A DNA stretch of 64,000 nt, taken from Pseudofrankia saprophytica (GTDB lineage Bacteria > Actinomycetota > Actinomycetes > Frankiales > Frankiaceae). The stretch lies in NCBI RefSeq assembly GCF_000235425.2, contig NZ_KI912267.1, positions 681,804 through 745,803 on the forward strand. The letters are read 5' to 3'. Below the pieces are notes generated by a model that was not told the origin of the DNA, made no database searches, and worked only from the letters and a program-made list of their open reading frames with translations. The translations under genes and the position numbers were made by a program. Shown here piece by piece: positions 55,393-64,000 of this stretch (position 1 is its first letter; each line of letters starts with the position of its first letter).

Positions 55393-56199
55393 CTAGCGCC
55401 CGACCTTGGTGGCCGGGTGGGCGCCCGCGGCGACGAGGTCGGCGACCGTCTGGCGTGGGTCCGAGCCGCTGACCGCCGCCTCCCCGACCAGCACCGCGTC
55501 GGCGCCGGCCTCGGCGTAGGCGAGCAGGTCGTGCGGGCCGCGGATGCCGGACTCGGCGACCTTCAGCACGCCGGAGGGCACCAGCGGGGCCAGCCGGGCG
55601 AACGTCTCGCGCCTGATCTCCAGCGTCTTGAGATCGCGGGCGTTGACGCCGACGAGCCGGGCCCCCGCGTCGAGCGCGCGCATCGTCTCGGTCTCGTCGT
55701 GGACCTCGACCAGCGCCGTCATGCCGAGCGACTCGATCCGCTCGAGCAGGCCGACGAGCCGGGGCTGGTCCAGCGCCGCGACGATCAGCAGCACGATGTC
55801 GGCGCCGTGCGCCCGCGCCTCCAGGACCTGGTAGGGCGAGACGATGAAGTCCTTGCGCAGCACGGGCACGTCGACAGCTACGCGGACGGCGTCCAGGTCG
55901 GCTAGCGACCCACCGAAGCGGCGCCGCTCGGTGAGCACGCTGACGGCCGCCGCGCCGGCCGACTCGTAGATGCCGGCGAGCGCCCCGGGGTCGGGGATGC
56001 CCGCGAGCTCGCCCTTCGACGGGCTGCGCCGCTTCACCTCGGCGATCACTGCGACGCGGCGGGCGCGCAGCACCGCGAGGGCGTCCCGCGGGTCGGGGAC
56101 CTTCTCGACCCGCTGCTTGAGCAGGTCAAAGGGGATACGCGCCTCACGCTCGGCCAAGTCGGCACGGACACCGGCGATGATCTCGTCGAGGACGGTCAC
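55393..56199 (-). CDS. trpC: Indole-3-glycerol phosphate synthase
   Basis: The 268-aa TIM-barrel enzyme closes the indole ring of carboxyphenylamino-deoxyribulose phosphate. The motifs include [13 protein letters not shown] (catalytic Lys and Glu), [17 protein letters not shown] and [12 protein letters not shown]. The GTG at 56199 follows an AGAGGAG site; the longer open frame upstream is not protein-like. A tiny frame (56228-56196) ends by overlapping this start as GTGA. Confidence 0.96.
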   Translation of the reverse strand: MTVLDEIIAGVRADLAEREARIPFDLLKQRVEKVPDPRDALAVLRARRVAVIAEVKRRSPSKGELAGIPDPGALAGIYESAGAAAVSVLTERRRFGGSLADLDAVRVAVDVPVLRKDFIVSPYQVLEARAHGADIVLLIVAALDQPRLVGLLERIESLGMTALVEVHDETETMRALDAGARLVGVNARDLKTLEIRRETFARLAPLVPSGVLKVAESGIRGPHDLLAYAEAGADAVLVGEAAVSGSDPRQTVADLVAAGAHPATKVGR

Positions 56200-56572
56200 A
56201 GCCGGGCTCCTCTGGCTTTCGCTGCCATGGCGCCGATGGTAGGCCCACGCACCAGGAACGCACATGGCCCCCCATGGCCGCGCCGAATCCTTGACCGTCC
56301 GTAGTTGCCCGGCGATCGTCCGGACTAGGCATTTGCAGACGATCAACGGCTAAGCAGGTCATATCCTGCAACGATGGCCGTCTCGGCGGACACGCAGCGT
56401 CGTTGTCTCGTTGTTGCTCGTTCTTCCCCGCCGACGGGAGCCCACCCGCGCGGAGCCCGGCACATCATCCGGCACGGCCATCCCGCGCATCATCGCCGTT
56501 TCGGACCCATCCCGCGTCCGGGCACCAGCGCGACGATCCGGACGGTAGAGCGTGTTCGTGGAGCTACCTGAG
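56200..56572. other. Gap upstream of trpC with a small overlapping frame
   Basis: About 370 bases. On the trpC strand a 10-codon frame (56228-56196, [10 protein letters not shown]) ends across the trpC start with GTGA overlap and could couple translation. I find no run of Trp codons and no clear attenuator pair, so a classic trp leader is not supported. Confidence 0.35.
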
Positions 56573-57334
56573 CTAACCGCCCTGGTCGGGCCGGTCGGGC
56601 CGGTCCACCGAGTCGGCCGAGGCCGTCGGGTCCTGACCGCGCTCGATCGCGTCCCAGTCGTCCAGCGGGCGGGGCGCCCTGGTGTGGTAGCGGCCGCCCA
56701 TGCCCGGCCAGCGGGGACCGAACACCACCGCCACCAGGCCCGCGCCGACGAACGCCAGGCCCCCCAGCGCCGCGGCCCACGGGGCGGCCGAGAGCCGGAC
56801 CTGGCCGATCCGGGGATGGCCGCTGGGGGCGAGGTCCACGACGTGGCGCGCCGCGCGCACGGCCGGTTCTGGCGTGACCCCGATCCGAGCGGCGAGCACC
56901 ACCACACCGACGCCCGCCAGGGCGACCAGCACCCCGACGACCCGCCGGCCGGCGCCCCTGGTCGCCACCAGGGCGACCGCCGCGGCGAGGCCCACCAGCC
57001 CGAGCGCGCTCACCGCCGGCGCGAGGTCCCCGCCGCCGAGGGCCACCGCGAGCGGCGTCCCCACCGCACCGCCACCGGTCGTCGTCGCGTCCCGCACCTC
57101 GGTGCGCGCCCACGTCGCCGAGCTCGCGAACAGCACCAGCCCCGCCCCCACGAGGCAGGCGAGCACAGCGGCGCCCAGGCCCGCCCGGCCGGCCAGCCCC
57201 GGCCGGCCGGCCGGGAGTCCGCCGGCCGCGTCGCGCACGTGCATCCGCACGGCCGCGTCGGCGTCAGCGCCCGAGGCCATCGGCGCAGGCACGCCGACCG
57301 CCTCGTCCGCGTCGATACTTGCCTTCTGGTTCAT
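56573..57334 (-). CDS. Trp-operon-associated membrane protein (TIGR02234-like)
   Basis: A 253-aa protein from the ATG at 57334 with four membrane segments (around residues 50-70, 95-120, 125-145 and 185-210) and an acidic C-terminal tail. Position between trpE and trpC and the topology match the actinobacterial trp-region conserved membrane protein family. Its function is unknown. The N-terminal 45 residues are variable-looking. Confidence 0.85.
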   Translation of the reverse strand: MNQKASIDADEAVGVPAPMASGADADAAVRMHVRDAAGGLPAGRPGLAGRAGLGAAVLACLVGAGLVLFASSATWARTEVRDATTTGGGAVGTPLAVALGGGDLAPAVSALGLVGLAAAVALVATRGAGRRVVGVLVALAGVGVVVLAARIGVTPEPAVRAARHVVDLAPSGHPRIGQVRLSAAPWAAALGGLAFVGAGLVAVVFGPRWPGMGGRYHTRAPRPLDDWDAIERGQDPTASADSVDRPDRPDQGG

Positions 57335-57393
57335 GTGCCTGGACTCCCGACCACGTACGGAGGACGCGAAGCGCCCCGACGCCCAGCCCAGCC

Positions 57394-58962
57394 TCAGCCG
57401 GGGGAACGCAGCGACTCGGCGATCTCGATCGCCCGCAGCACGGCCGCGGCCTTCGTGCGGCTCTCGCGGTCCTCCGCGTCCGGGTCCGAGTCCGCGACGA
57501 TACCGGCCCCGGCCTGGACATAGGCCCAGCCGTCGCGGACCAGCGCGGTGCGGATCGCGATCGCGGTGTCCAGGTCGCCGCCGAAGTCGAGGTACCCGAC
57601 GACACCGCCGTAGAGGGCGCGCCGGGTCGGCTCGAGCTCGTCGATGATCTCCATCGCCCGCACCTTCGGCGCCCCGGACAGGGTTCCCGCCGGGAACGTC
57701 GCCGCGAGCACGTCGACGGCGCTGTGCTCGGGCGTGACCTGGCCGGTGACGGTGGAGACGATGTGCATGATGTGCGAGTAGCGCTCGATCGTGGCGAACT
57801 CGACGACCCGCACCGTCCCCGGCACGCAGACCCGGCCCAGGTCGTTGCGAACCAGGTCGACGAGCATGACGTGCTCGGCGCGTTCCTTCGGGTCGGCCAG
57901 CAGCTCGGCGGCGAGCTCCGCGTCCGCCTCGGGGGTGCCGCCGCGCGGGCGGCTGCCCGCGATCGGGTGCAGCAGCGCCCGGTCGCCGGTGACCTTGACG
58001 TGCGCCTCGGGGGACGTGCCGACGACGTCGAAGTCGCCGAAGCGCAGCAGGTACATGTACGGGCTCGGGTTCGACGCCCGCAGCACCCGGTAGATGTCGA
58101 GGGCGCCGGCGGAGGTCGCCCGCTCGAACCGCTGCGAGACCACGATCTGGAAGCACTCGCCGGCGCGGATCTCCTCGATCGAGCGCTCCACCGCCTGCTG
58201 GAACTGGCCAGGCGCCATCGCCGAGGTGAACCCCGCGATGTCGAGGGCGGCGAGCGCGCCGGTGGCGGCGACGGTCGGCTCGGTCCACTTGTGCAGTTCG
58301 GCGGTCATCACCTCCAGCCGGGCGACCGCGTCGTCGTACGCGGCGTCCAGCGCCGCCTCGTCGAGCGGGACCGTCGGATACGTCCCGTCCGCGGCGGGCG
58401 CGCCGGCCGGCGCGCCGGGCGCGCGCGTGAACACGTTCGCGACGAGCAGGCAGGAGCCGTCGGCGTGGTCGAGCACGGCGAGGTCGGTACACAGCAGCAG
58501 GCGCAGCTCGGGTATGCGCAGATCGTCGACGGCATGCTCGGGCAGCCGCTCGATGCGGCGCACGAAGTCGTAGGAGAGGTAGCCGACCAGTCCGCCCATC
58601 AGCGGCGGCATGCCGGGCAGCCGAGGCGCGCGCAGCGCCTGCTCCACGGCGCGCAGCACGACCAGCGGGTCACCGCCGGTCGGTACCCCCGCCGGCGGCG
58701 GCCCCCCGGCCCAGCAGGCCACGCCGTCGACCTCGGTCAGGGTCGCCGCCGCGCGCACCCCGATGATCGAGTAGCGGGACCGCATCCCGCTGTGCTCGGC
58801 CGACTCCAGCAGGAAGGTGCCCGGGCCACCGCCGAGCTTGCGGTACACGCCGACGGGCGTCTCCCCGTCGGCGAGCAGCCGGCGGGTGACCGGCACGACC
58901 GCGTGGCCGGCGGCCAGCGCGCGGAACGCGGCGCGGTCGGGTGAGATCTCACCGGTCGTCAT
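57394..58962 (-). CDS. trpE: Anthranilate synthase component I
   Basis: The 522-aa enzyme makes anthranilate from chorismate with ammonia from a TrpG partner not seen here. Motifs: the tryptophan-feedback region LLESAEHSG (Ser involved in Trp binding in this family), IVVSQRFER, and the C-terminal chorismate domain [25 protein letters not shown] and [18 protein letters not shown]. The start overlaps the hisI stop as ATGA, so His and Trp genes are translationally coupled. Confidence 0.97.
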   Translation of the reverse strand: MTTGEISPDRAAFRALAAGHAVVPVTRRLLADGETPVGVYRKLGGGPGTFLLESAEHSGMRSRYSIIGVRAAATLTEVDGVACWAGGPPPAGVPTGGDPLVVLRAVEQALRAPRLPGMPPLMGGLVGYLSYDFVRRIERLPEHAVDDLRIPELRLLLCTDLAVLDHADGSCLLVANVFTRAPGAPAGAPAADGTYPTVPLDEAALDAAYDDAVARLEVMTAELHKWTEPTVAATGALAALDIAGFTSAMAPGQFQQAVERSIEEIRAGECFQIVVSQRFERATSAGALDIYRVLRASNPSPYMYLLRFGDFDVVGTSPEAHVKVTGDRALLHPIAGSRPRGGTPEADAELAAELLADPKERAEHVMLVDLVRNDLGRVCVPGTVRVVEFATIERYSHIMHIVSTVTGQVTPEHSAVDVLAATFPAGTLSGAPKVRAMEIIDELEPTRRALYGGVVGYLDFGGDLDTAIAIRTALVRDGWAYVQAGAGIVADSDPDAEDRESRTKAAAVLRAIEIAESLRSPG

Positions 58963-59369
58963 CGGGGCTCTCCCGTCTGGGGCGTCGGGCCATCCGGCGA
59001 GCCGTGCGCCGCCGGCAGCTCGCGGCCGTCGAAGCAGCTGCGCGCGCCGGTGTGGCAGGCGGGGCCGACCTGGTCGACCTGGACGAGCACCGTGTCACCG
59101 TCGCAGTCGAGCGCGACCGAGCGCACCCACTGGACATGGCCGGAGGTGTCACCCTTGACCCAGTACTCCCGGCGGCTGCGGCTCCAGTAGGTGGCCCGGC
59201 CGGTGGTCAGTGTCCGGTGCAGCGCCTCGTCGTCCATCCAGCCGACCATGAGGACGGTGCCGGTGTCGTACTGCTGGACGACGGCGGGGAACAGCCCGGC
59301 GGCGTCCCGCTTCAGCCGCCCGGCCAGCGCCGGGTCGAGCCCTGACGAGGTCACACTCACCGGGCCCAT
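58959..59369 (-). CDS. hisI: Phosphoribosyl-AMP cyclohydrolase
   Basis: The 136-aa enzyme opens the adenine ring in histidine synthesis. The motifs are [33 protein letters not shown] and the zinc/magnesium region [14 protein letters not shown] followed by CHTGARSCF. Here it stands apart from other his genes and before trpE, an arrangement common in actinobacteria. It is the HisI domain only; HisE is not fused. A GTG 3 codons inside is an alternative start. Confidence 0.95.
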   Translation of the reverse strand: MGPVSVTSSGLDPALAGRLKRDAAGLFPAVVQQYDTGTVLMVGWMDDEALHRTLTTGRATYWSRSRREYWVKGDTSGHVQWVRSVALDCDGDTVLVQVDQVGPACHTGARSCFDGRELPAAHGSPDGPTPQTGEPR

Positions 59370-59596
59370 TCTGCCGTGTTTCTGGTTCGCTCCGTGCGGG
59401 CACGGCGCTCCGGCCCCTTACTCGCTTCGCTCCCAAGGGACCTCCGCGCCGTGTCCTCCTCCGCGAACGGGCGCTCCGGCGACCTCGCTGCGGCCCGACC
59501 CACCTCGCTTCGCTCGTGGGCCGGGCCTCCGCGAGGCGCGCCTGCGCGCCGCATGGTGACTCGCCGCCGAGACGTCACCAAGCCAAGGCCCGTGTC

Positions 59597-60502
59597 CTAT
59601 ACAGCAGGCCTGAGGATGTTGAACTCGGTGAAGCGGTGGCGCAGCACAGGGCGGCCGTAGAGGTCGAGACCCGGTTCACCGGTGCTGCGGCCGGTGTGCA
59701 CGGCCTCGATCGCGTCGGCGGCGTCGCGCAGCAGGTGCGGCCCGGCCTCGCAGGAGCGGGTGTGCGCCGGCATGACCCGGCTGACCTGGCCGGCGAGGTC
59801 GCCGTCGAGGCGGCGCAGGCTGGTGACGAACGCCTCCAGGTCCGTGTCGTCGGTGTGCGCCCAGAAGTCGCCGGTGATCAGCGTGTCGCCGACGAAGAGC
59901 AGGCCGTCGCGCTCGTCGAGCAGGCACAGCGAGTCCGGCGAGTGTCCCGGGCTGTGCAGGACGCGCAGCGTCCGGCCGCCCAGGTCGATCACGTCGCCGT
60001 CGGCGAGCGGGCGGGCCGCCGGCCCCGTCCCGATCGGAGCGGCCGTGGCGGCGCGGACGCCCGGCGGCAGCGCGCGGGGCCGGACGTCGGCGGTGAACAG
60101 GTGGAAGTAACGGTCGTCGAGCGCGAGCGCCGTCTCGTAGGCGGCGAGCTGCTCGGCGGCCACCGTCAGGTAGGCGCCGACGCGCTCGGCGGGGACCTCG
60201 TGCGTGAGCCGTTCGACGGCGATCGGGTGGGCCGCGGCCTCGTCGAAGTAGCCGTTCCCGCCGCGGTGGTCGTCGTGCGCGTGGGTGTTGACGACGAGCA
60301 CCGGCGCCCCGGTGACCCGGCGGACCGGGGCCGAGATGTCGGCGATGCCGGTGCCGGTGTCGACCAGCACGGCCCGCTCGGTGCCGACGACGAGGAAGCA
60401 GTAGACGTGCCACGGCTCGGCGACGAGCCACACGCCGTCGCGCAGTCTTCGGGTCACGAACCAGGGGTCCTGGTCGGCCATCAGCCGCTCCCGCCCGCTC
60501 AC
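59597..60502 (-). CDS. Metallo-beta-lactamase-fold hydrolase
   Basis: A 301-aa protein with the metal site THAHDDHRGG, later ligands in LHSPGHSPDSLCLLD and FVGDTLITGDFW, and an end with PAHT. It is of the glyoxalase II/lactonase-like group. The start overlaps the cupin gene stop as GTGA, so it is the last gene of a four-gene operon with a flavin monooxygenase, an isochorismatase-type hydrolase and a cupin. It may open a lactone or cleave a thioester or amide in that catabolic route; the substrate is unknown. Confidence 0.85.
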   Translation of the reverse strand: MSGRERLMADQDPWFVTRRLRDGVWLVAEPWHVYCFLVVGTERAVLVDTGTGIADISAPVRRVTGAPVLVVNTHAHDDHRGGNGYFDEAAAHPIAVERLTHEVPAERVGAYLTVAAEQLAAYETALALDDRYFHLFTADVRPRALPPGVRAATAAPIGTGPAARPLADGDVIDLGGRTLRVLHSPGHSPDSLCLLDERDGLLFVGDTLITGDFWAHTDDTDLEAFVTSLRRLDGDLAGQVSRVMPAHTRSCEAGPHLLRDAADAIEAVHTGRSTGEPGLDLYGRPVLRHRFTEFNILRPAV

Positions 60503-60948
60503 GGCGCGGCGTTCTCCCGCAGGACGGCCACATCCTCGGGGTCCAGGCCGGCGACCGGGCCGCGCTCGATCAGCGCGGCGAAGCCGTCGTCGGGCGCCAT
60601 GACGGTGATCGTGTAAAGGCGGTCGGTGTCGGACGTGTTCACGATGCGGTGGACGGAGCCCGGCGGCAGCACGAGCACGTCGCCGGGGCCGAGCGGGCGG
60701 GTGTGCCCGTCGCTGTGCGCGAGGCCGGTGCCGGCGAGCACGACGAAGGTCTCCGTCGAGGCGGGATGGGAGTTCGGTGGCTGCGAGCCCCCCGGCTCCC
60801 AGATCTCGAACACGACGGTGGTCGGCGAGCCCTGGGCCGGGCCGCTGAGGACGGCGAGCCTGACGGTGTCGGCGGGTGAGATCCGGTGCGCCGTCACCTC
60901 GGCCAGTGGCCGGACCACGGGCGGCCCGGCGGGCTCGGCGGCGCTCAA
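60499..60948 (-). CDS. Cupin-domain protein
   Basis: A small single-cupin protein of about 149 aa if it starts at the TTG at 60948, which overlaps the previous stop as TTGA; a GTG near 60921 is the alternative. The two cupin motifs are present: PNSHPASTETFVVLAG (His and Glu) and PGDVLVLPPGSVHRI (second His). It may be a small enzyme or a metabolite sensor in the operon. The start is uncertain, the domain is not. Confidence 0.78.
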   Translation of the reverse strand: MSAAEPAGPPVVRPLAEVTAHRISPADTVRLAVLSGPAQGSPTTVVFEIWEPGGSQPPNSHPASTETFVVLAGTGLAHSDGHTRPLGPGDVLVLPPGSVHRIVNTSDTDRLYTITVMAPDDGFAALIERGPVAGLDPEDVAVLRENAAP

Positions 60949-61727
60949 CCCAAAGCCTTCAGCGCGTCGGCGAGGTCGGCGGCCGTGACGGTGAAGCCGA
61001 AGCACTGGCGGACGTTGTAGACGGTCGCCTCCATGCAGAACTCCGGTGACGTCGTCGCGACCGCGTCCTCGACCATCACGACGTCGTAGCCGACGCAGGC
61101 CGCGTCGGTCAGCGTCGCGAGCACGCACTGGTCGGCGTTGACGCCGGCGAACAGCAACGTGTCGACCCGCAGGTTGCGCAGCACCGTGTCCAGCGGGGTG
61201 TCCCAGAAGCCGCTCATCCGGTATTTGGAGACCTCGACGTCGCCCGGTTCGATCTGCAGCTCGTCGACGACGGCCGCCGCCCAGGCACCCTCGGTGAGCA
61301 CCGGGGAGCCGTTCGGCAGCGGGTCGCCGATGCCGGTGCCCGCGCCGTCGCCGTTGTAGACATGCAGCACGCCCGGCGGCAGGTTGGCCCGGTCGGGGCG
61401 GTTGCCCCAGTTGAGCCAGACGACCGGCACGCCGGTGGCGCGCAACGCCGGGAGCAGCTCGGCGAGCACCGGGATCGGCGCTCGGGCCGGGGTGACGTCG
61501 ACGCCGATGCCGGCGAGCCAGCCGTCGGGGTGGCAGAAGTCGTTCTGCATGTCGATCACGACGACGGCGGTGCGGGCCAGGTCCAGGGTGAGCCGCTGCG
61601 GCAGGGCCGGCACGGTGAGCGCCCGCTCGGGCTGGGCCGGGCGCCGCAGGTCCACCGCGCCGGGTCCGACCCGCCAGCTGTTGACGGCGCTCGGCCCGAG
61701 CGGCACGGCAGGTTCCTGGTCGGTCAT
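60945..61727 (-). CDS. Isochorismatase-like cysteine hydrolase (RutB/biuret hydrolase type)
   Basis: The 260-aa enzyme has the catalytic triad of the family: Asp in VVVIDMQNDFCHPDGW, Lys in VSKYRMSGFWDTPLD and Cys in GVNADQCVLATLTDA. Relatives hydrolyse ureidoacrylate (RutB), biuret, or N-carbamoyl compounds. It overlaps the LLM monooxygenase stop as ATGA, the same pair of enzyme types as RutA and RutB in pyrimidine breakdown, so a carbamoyl- or ureido-type substrate is likely. Confidence 0.88.
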   Translation of the reverse strand: MTDQEPAVPLGPSAVNSWRVGPGAVDLRRPAQPERALTVPALPQRLTLDLARTAVVVIDMQNDFCHPDGWLAGIGVDVTPARAPIPVLAELLPALRATGVPVVWLNWGNRPDRANLPPGVLHVYNGDGAGTGIGDPLPNGSPVLTEGAWAAAVVDELQIEPGDVEVSKYRMSGFWDTPLDTVLRNLRVDTLLFAGVNADQCVLATLTDAACVGYDVVMVEDAVATTSPEFCMEATVYNVRQCFGFTVTAADLADALKALG

Positions 61728-62941
61728 GGCGCGGCATCGGCCGCGACGGAGCCGGCCGCGACGGGCTCCGCGGCGTCGAGGAGCGGACGGACGTCGCGGG
61801 CGAAGCGGCGCAGCTGCTCGTCGGTGGCGTCGTAGCTCTCGCCGGGGCCCGTCGGGAAGATCGTCAGGTCGGCCAGGCCACCCAGGTCGTCACGCAGCCG
61901 CAGGATCGACTCGGCGACGTCCTCGGCGGTGCCGACCGCCCACACGCCCTGCTCGACGGAGTCCTCCAGGGTCGGCACCCAGCCGGCCGGCGGCATGCCG
62001 CCGTCGGGGCCCAGGTAGGCCCGGTTCCATCCGTAGGGGCCGAGGAAGCGCCAGAACTCGTCGTGGCCGGGGCGCGCGAGCTCCATCGCCTGCTCGCGGG
62101 TGTCCGCGACGTAGGTGTTGAGGACGACCATCCGCTTCTCGCCGGGGGCGAGCGCCGCGCCGCCATGCGTATCGGCGTAGACCTCGGCGTAGCGGTCCCA
62201 GCGGGCGCGCAGCAGCGAGCGGCTGGCCAGCCAGAACACGCCGCCGAATCCGCGCGCGGGCACCGCCGCCAGCGAGCCGGGGCTGCTGATCGCCTGCCAC
62301 ACCTCGTACGGGTAGGCCGGACGCGGGATGAGGGTGAGTGACTCGACCTCGCCGCCCCGGTCGGGGATGCCCGGCGGAGGTGCCTGGAAATGGCTGCCGC
62401 GGTGGCTGAAAGTCTCGTTGTCCAGCGCGGTGAGCAGCAGGTCGAGCGCCTCGTTCGTGACGTCGCGGTTGACAGCGTCGGCGGCGAGCGCGTCCGGGTT
62501 GTCGGTGGAGCCGATCGACATCCGGCCGAGCGAGAGCGGCTCGATCTCGCGCGGCACGGTGCCCCGGCCGACGCCGAGGATGCCGCGGCCGCCGGAGAGG
62601 TTGTGCAGCATCGCGAAGTCCTCGGCCAGGCGCAGCGGGTGCCACTGGCCGACGACGTTGAACATCGTGCCGATGCGGATCCGGCGGGTCCGCTCGGCGA
62701 GGAAGGCGCCGAACAGCAGGCCGTTCGGCACGACCTCGTAGCCCTCGTGCTGGAAGTGGTGCTCGGTCAGCCAGAAGGCGTCGTAGCCGAGCTCGTCGGC
62801 GAGCACGCCGGTGTCCAGGATGCGGCGCGTCGCGGCCAGGAACTCGGCCTGGGTGTAGCGACGCGCCGTCGGCTCCGTGCCGCCGGCGCCGATGGTGTCG
62901 CCCATCTCGACGGCCCCGAAGAGAAACACGCCGACGCGCAT
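61724..62941 (-). CDS. LLM-class flavin-dependent monooxygenase
   Basis: The 405-aa protein from the ATG at 62941 (GGGGAG upstream) is of the bacterial luciferase-like monooxygenase fold: MRVGVFLFGAVEMGD start, YDAFWLTEHHFQHEGYEVVPN, and RIRIGTMFNVVGQWHPLRLAEDFA with GVGRGTVPREIEPL. It uses reduced FMN or F420. It is the first gene of the four-gene operon. RutA of the pyrimidine pathway is of this class, but it is not closely recognisable here; the substrate remains open. Confidence 0.9.
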   Translation of the reverse strand: MRVGVFLFGAVEMGDTIGAGGTEPTARRYTQAEFLAATRRILDTGVLADELGYDAFWLTEHHFQHEGYEVVPNGLLFGAFLAERTRRIRIGTMFNVVGQWHPLRLAEDFAMLHNLSGGRGILGVGRGTVPREIEPLSLGRMSIGSTDNPDALAADAVNRDVTNEALDLLLTALDNETFSHRGSHFQAPPPGIPDRGGEVESLTLIPRPAYPYEVWQAISSPGSLAAVPARGFGGVFWLASRSLLRARWDRYAEVYADTHGGAALAPGEKRMVVLNTYVADTREQAMELARPGHDEFWRFLGPYGWNRAYLGPDGGMPPAGWVPTLEDSVEQGVWAVGTAEDVAESILRLRDDLGGLADLTIFPTGPGESYDATDEQLRRFARDVRPLLDAAEPVAAGSVAADAAP

Positions 62942-63156
62942 CGCACTCCCCTCGCCACGGTGTTGATGCCATGAACACTGCCGCGCGGGTGTTTCAGCGC
63001 CATCACCCATCCGTTACGCCCCTCTCGCGCCCCGCTCCGGGCCACGTCGGGTGGCCCGTCAGGTGGTCTACTGAGGCGGTTTGTCGCCTGCCACAGTCTG
63101 TTCTGCCACAGGCTGTCGCCCGCCGCCGCCTGTCGCCGTGGCCGAAGGAGCTGCCC

Positions 63157-64000
63157 GTGTCCCGCGACGTCCGCTTCTACGCGGTCGGCCAGTCCCCCGC
63201 CGCCTCCCACGGCACCGGGGCGCCCGTCGACGACCCAGCCTGGCCGGCGGGGCTGCAGGAGGCGTTCTGGCGGTACGAGCGAGCGCTGCTCGGCAACGAC
63301 CTGGACGCGCTGGACGAGCTGTTCCTCGACGAGCCGGCGACGCTGCGGGCCGACGCCAGCGGCGTGCTCGTCGGGCACGCCGAGATCAGCGAGTTCCGCC
63401 GCACCAGGGGCACCCGGGGCGGGCTGCCCGGGCCGCGTACGGTCGATCGGCTGCACGTCCAGGCGCACGGCCCGGCCTTCGCCGTCCTCGTCGCCGAGAT
63501 CACCCGTGCCGATGGCGGCCGCGGCCTGCAGACCCAGGTCTGGGTGGCGGTGCCCGACGACTCCGGACCCGGCCCGGGCGGCCAGTCACGGTGGCGGGTC
63601 GCGGCGGCGCACGTCAGCGGTTCGCCCCCGCCGGCACCTGGCGTGGAGGTCAGCACGGCGGCGGTCTGGCGGATACGGGGCGAGCCGCTGGTCGCCGGCG
63701 CGGACCAGGGGCCGCTGCGAGGGCTGACGGTCGCCGTCAAGGACCTGTTCGCGGTCGCCGGGCACCGCGCCGGGGCGGGCAACCCGGCCTGGCTCGCCGA
63801 GGCGGCGCCCGCGGCCGAGCACGCGCCAGCGGTGGCCGCGCTGCTCGCTGCCGGCGCCGACGTCACCGGGCTCGCGCAGACCGACGAGCTCGCGTACAGC
63901 CTGTCCGGGACGAACGTCCACTACGGCACGCCGCCGAACCCGACCGCGCCGGGCGTCATCCCCGGCGGATCCAGCAGCGGCCCGGCGAGCGCCGTCGCGC
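63157..64000 (+). CDS. AtzH-like domain fused to amidase (cut by window edge)
   Basis: A frame opens at a GTG at 63157 after AAGGAG and runs off the right edge (281 codons seen). Residues about 30-165 match the small AtzH/DUF3225-type cone domain (FWRYERALLGNDLDALDELF). From about 170 an amidase-signature enzyme begins with the catalytic Lys in LTVAVKDLFAV and the Ser-cisSer-Ser region PGGSSSGPASAV. AtzH proteins assist the s-triazine/biuret-type hydrolases AtzE and AtzG; here the helper is fused to the amidase. It is divergent to the monooxygenase operon and may be part of one nitrogen-compound pathway. Confidence 0.9.
   Translation, partial: MSRDVRFYAVGQSPAASHGTGAPVDDPAWPAGLQEAFWRYERALLGNDLDALDELFLDEPATLRADASGVLVGHAEISEFRRTRGTRGGLPGPRTVDRLHVQAHGPAFAVLVAEITRADGGRGLQTQVWVAVPDDSGPGPGGQSRWRVAAAHVSGSPPPAPGVEVSTAAVWRIRGEPLVAGADQGPLRGLTVAVKDLFAVAGHRAGAGNPAWLAEAAPAAEHAPAVAALLAAGADVTGLAQTDELAYSLSGTNVHYGTPPNPTAPGVIPGGSSSGPASAVA

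Overview
The window is about 64 kb of very GC-rich DNA (roughly 70 percent or more by eye), with actinobacterial codon use, many GTG starts and many 4-base ATGA/GTGA gene overlaps. The gene set (GlnR-type sites, MsiK-like ATPase, mannosyltransferase of PimB' type, F420/PPOX enzyme, Trp-associated membrane protein) points to a filamentous actinobacterium; a Frankia/Pseudofrankia relative is my best guess, by inference only.

Layout. 1-6.2 kb: a MacB/FtsX-type ABC exporter with two tandem 828-aa permease paralogues. 6.3-10.2 kb: a possible cyclic-nucleotide cassette (receiver-adenylate cyclase, cyclic-nucleotide-binding protein, metallo-hydrolase). 10.2-13.4 kb: O-methyltransferase, then a molybdenum sulfite-oxidase-like enzyme with its reductase and a TauE/SafE exporter. 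13.5-15.9 kb: glycosyltransferase plus flippase-like membrane protein. 16.3-17.4 kb: the most unusual part, a conserved uncharacterised gene followed on the same strand by two tandem RNAs that fold as circularly permuted tRNAs and look like bacterial Y RNAs (YrlA type). 17.7-20 kb: membrane PI-PLC-like protein. 20-22.6 kb: a small RiPP-like locus (PqqD-like/M50 metalloprotease plus two related short proteins). 22.9-31.6 kb: a complete amino-sugar uptake and catabolism cluster (ATPase, binding protein, two permeases, ROK regulator, ROK kinase, NagA, NagB). 31.7-34.3 kb: PPOX protein, TerB-like protein, epoxide hydrolase. 34.4-41.6 kb: an accessory region with an IS256-type remnant and a CHAT/NTPase/TPR gene split by an intact IS256-family element. 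41.7-43.9 kb: P450 and an adenylate kinase with an insertion. 44.4-50.9 kb: gltB/gltD with a four-half-site GlnR box. 51-59.4 kb: VIT1-like transporter, lgt and the trp genes with hisI. 59.6-64 kb: a catabolic group (metallo-hydrolase, cupin, isochorismatase-type hydrolase, LLM flavin monooxygenase) facing an AtzH-amidase fusion that runs off the end.

The strongest candidates for something undescribed are the tandem permuted-tRNA-like RNAs with their upstream protein gene, then the RiPP-like locus, then the interrupted CHAT-domain gene. No canonical tRNA, rRNA or CRISPR array was found.
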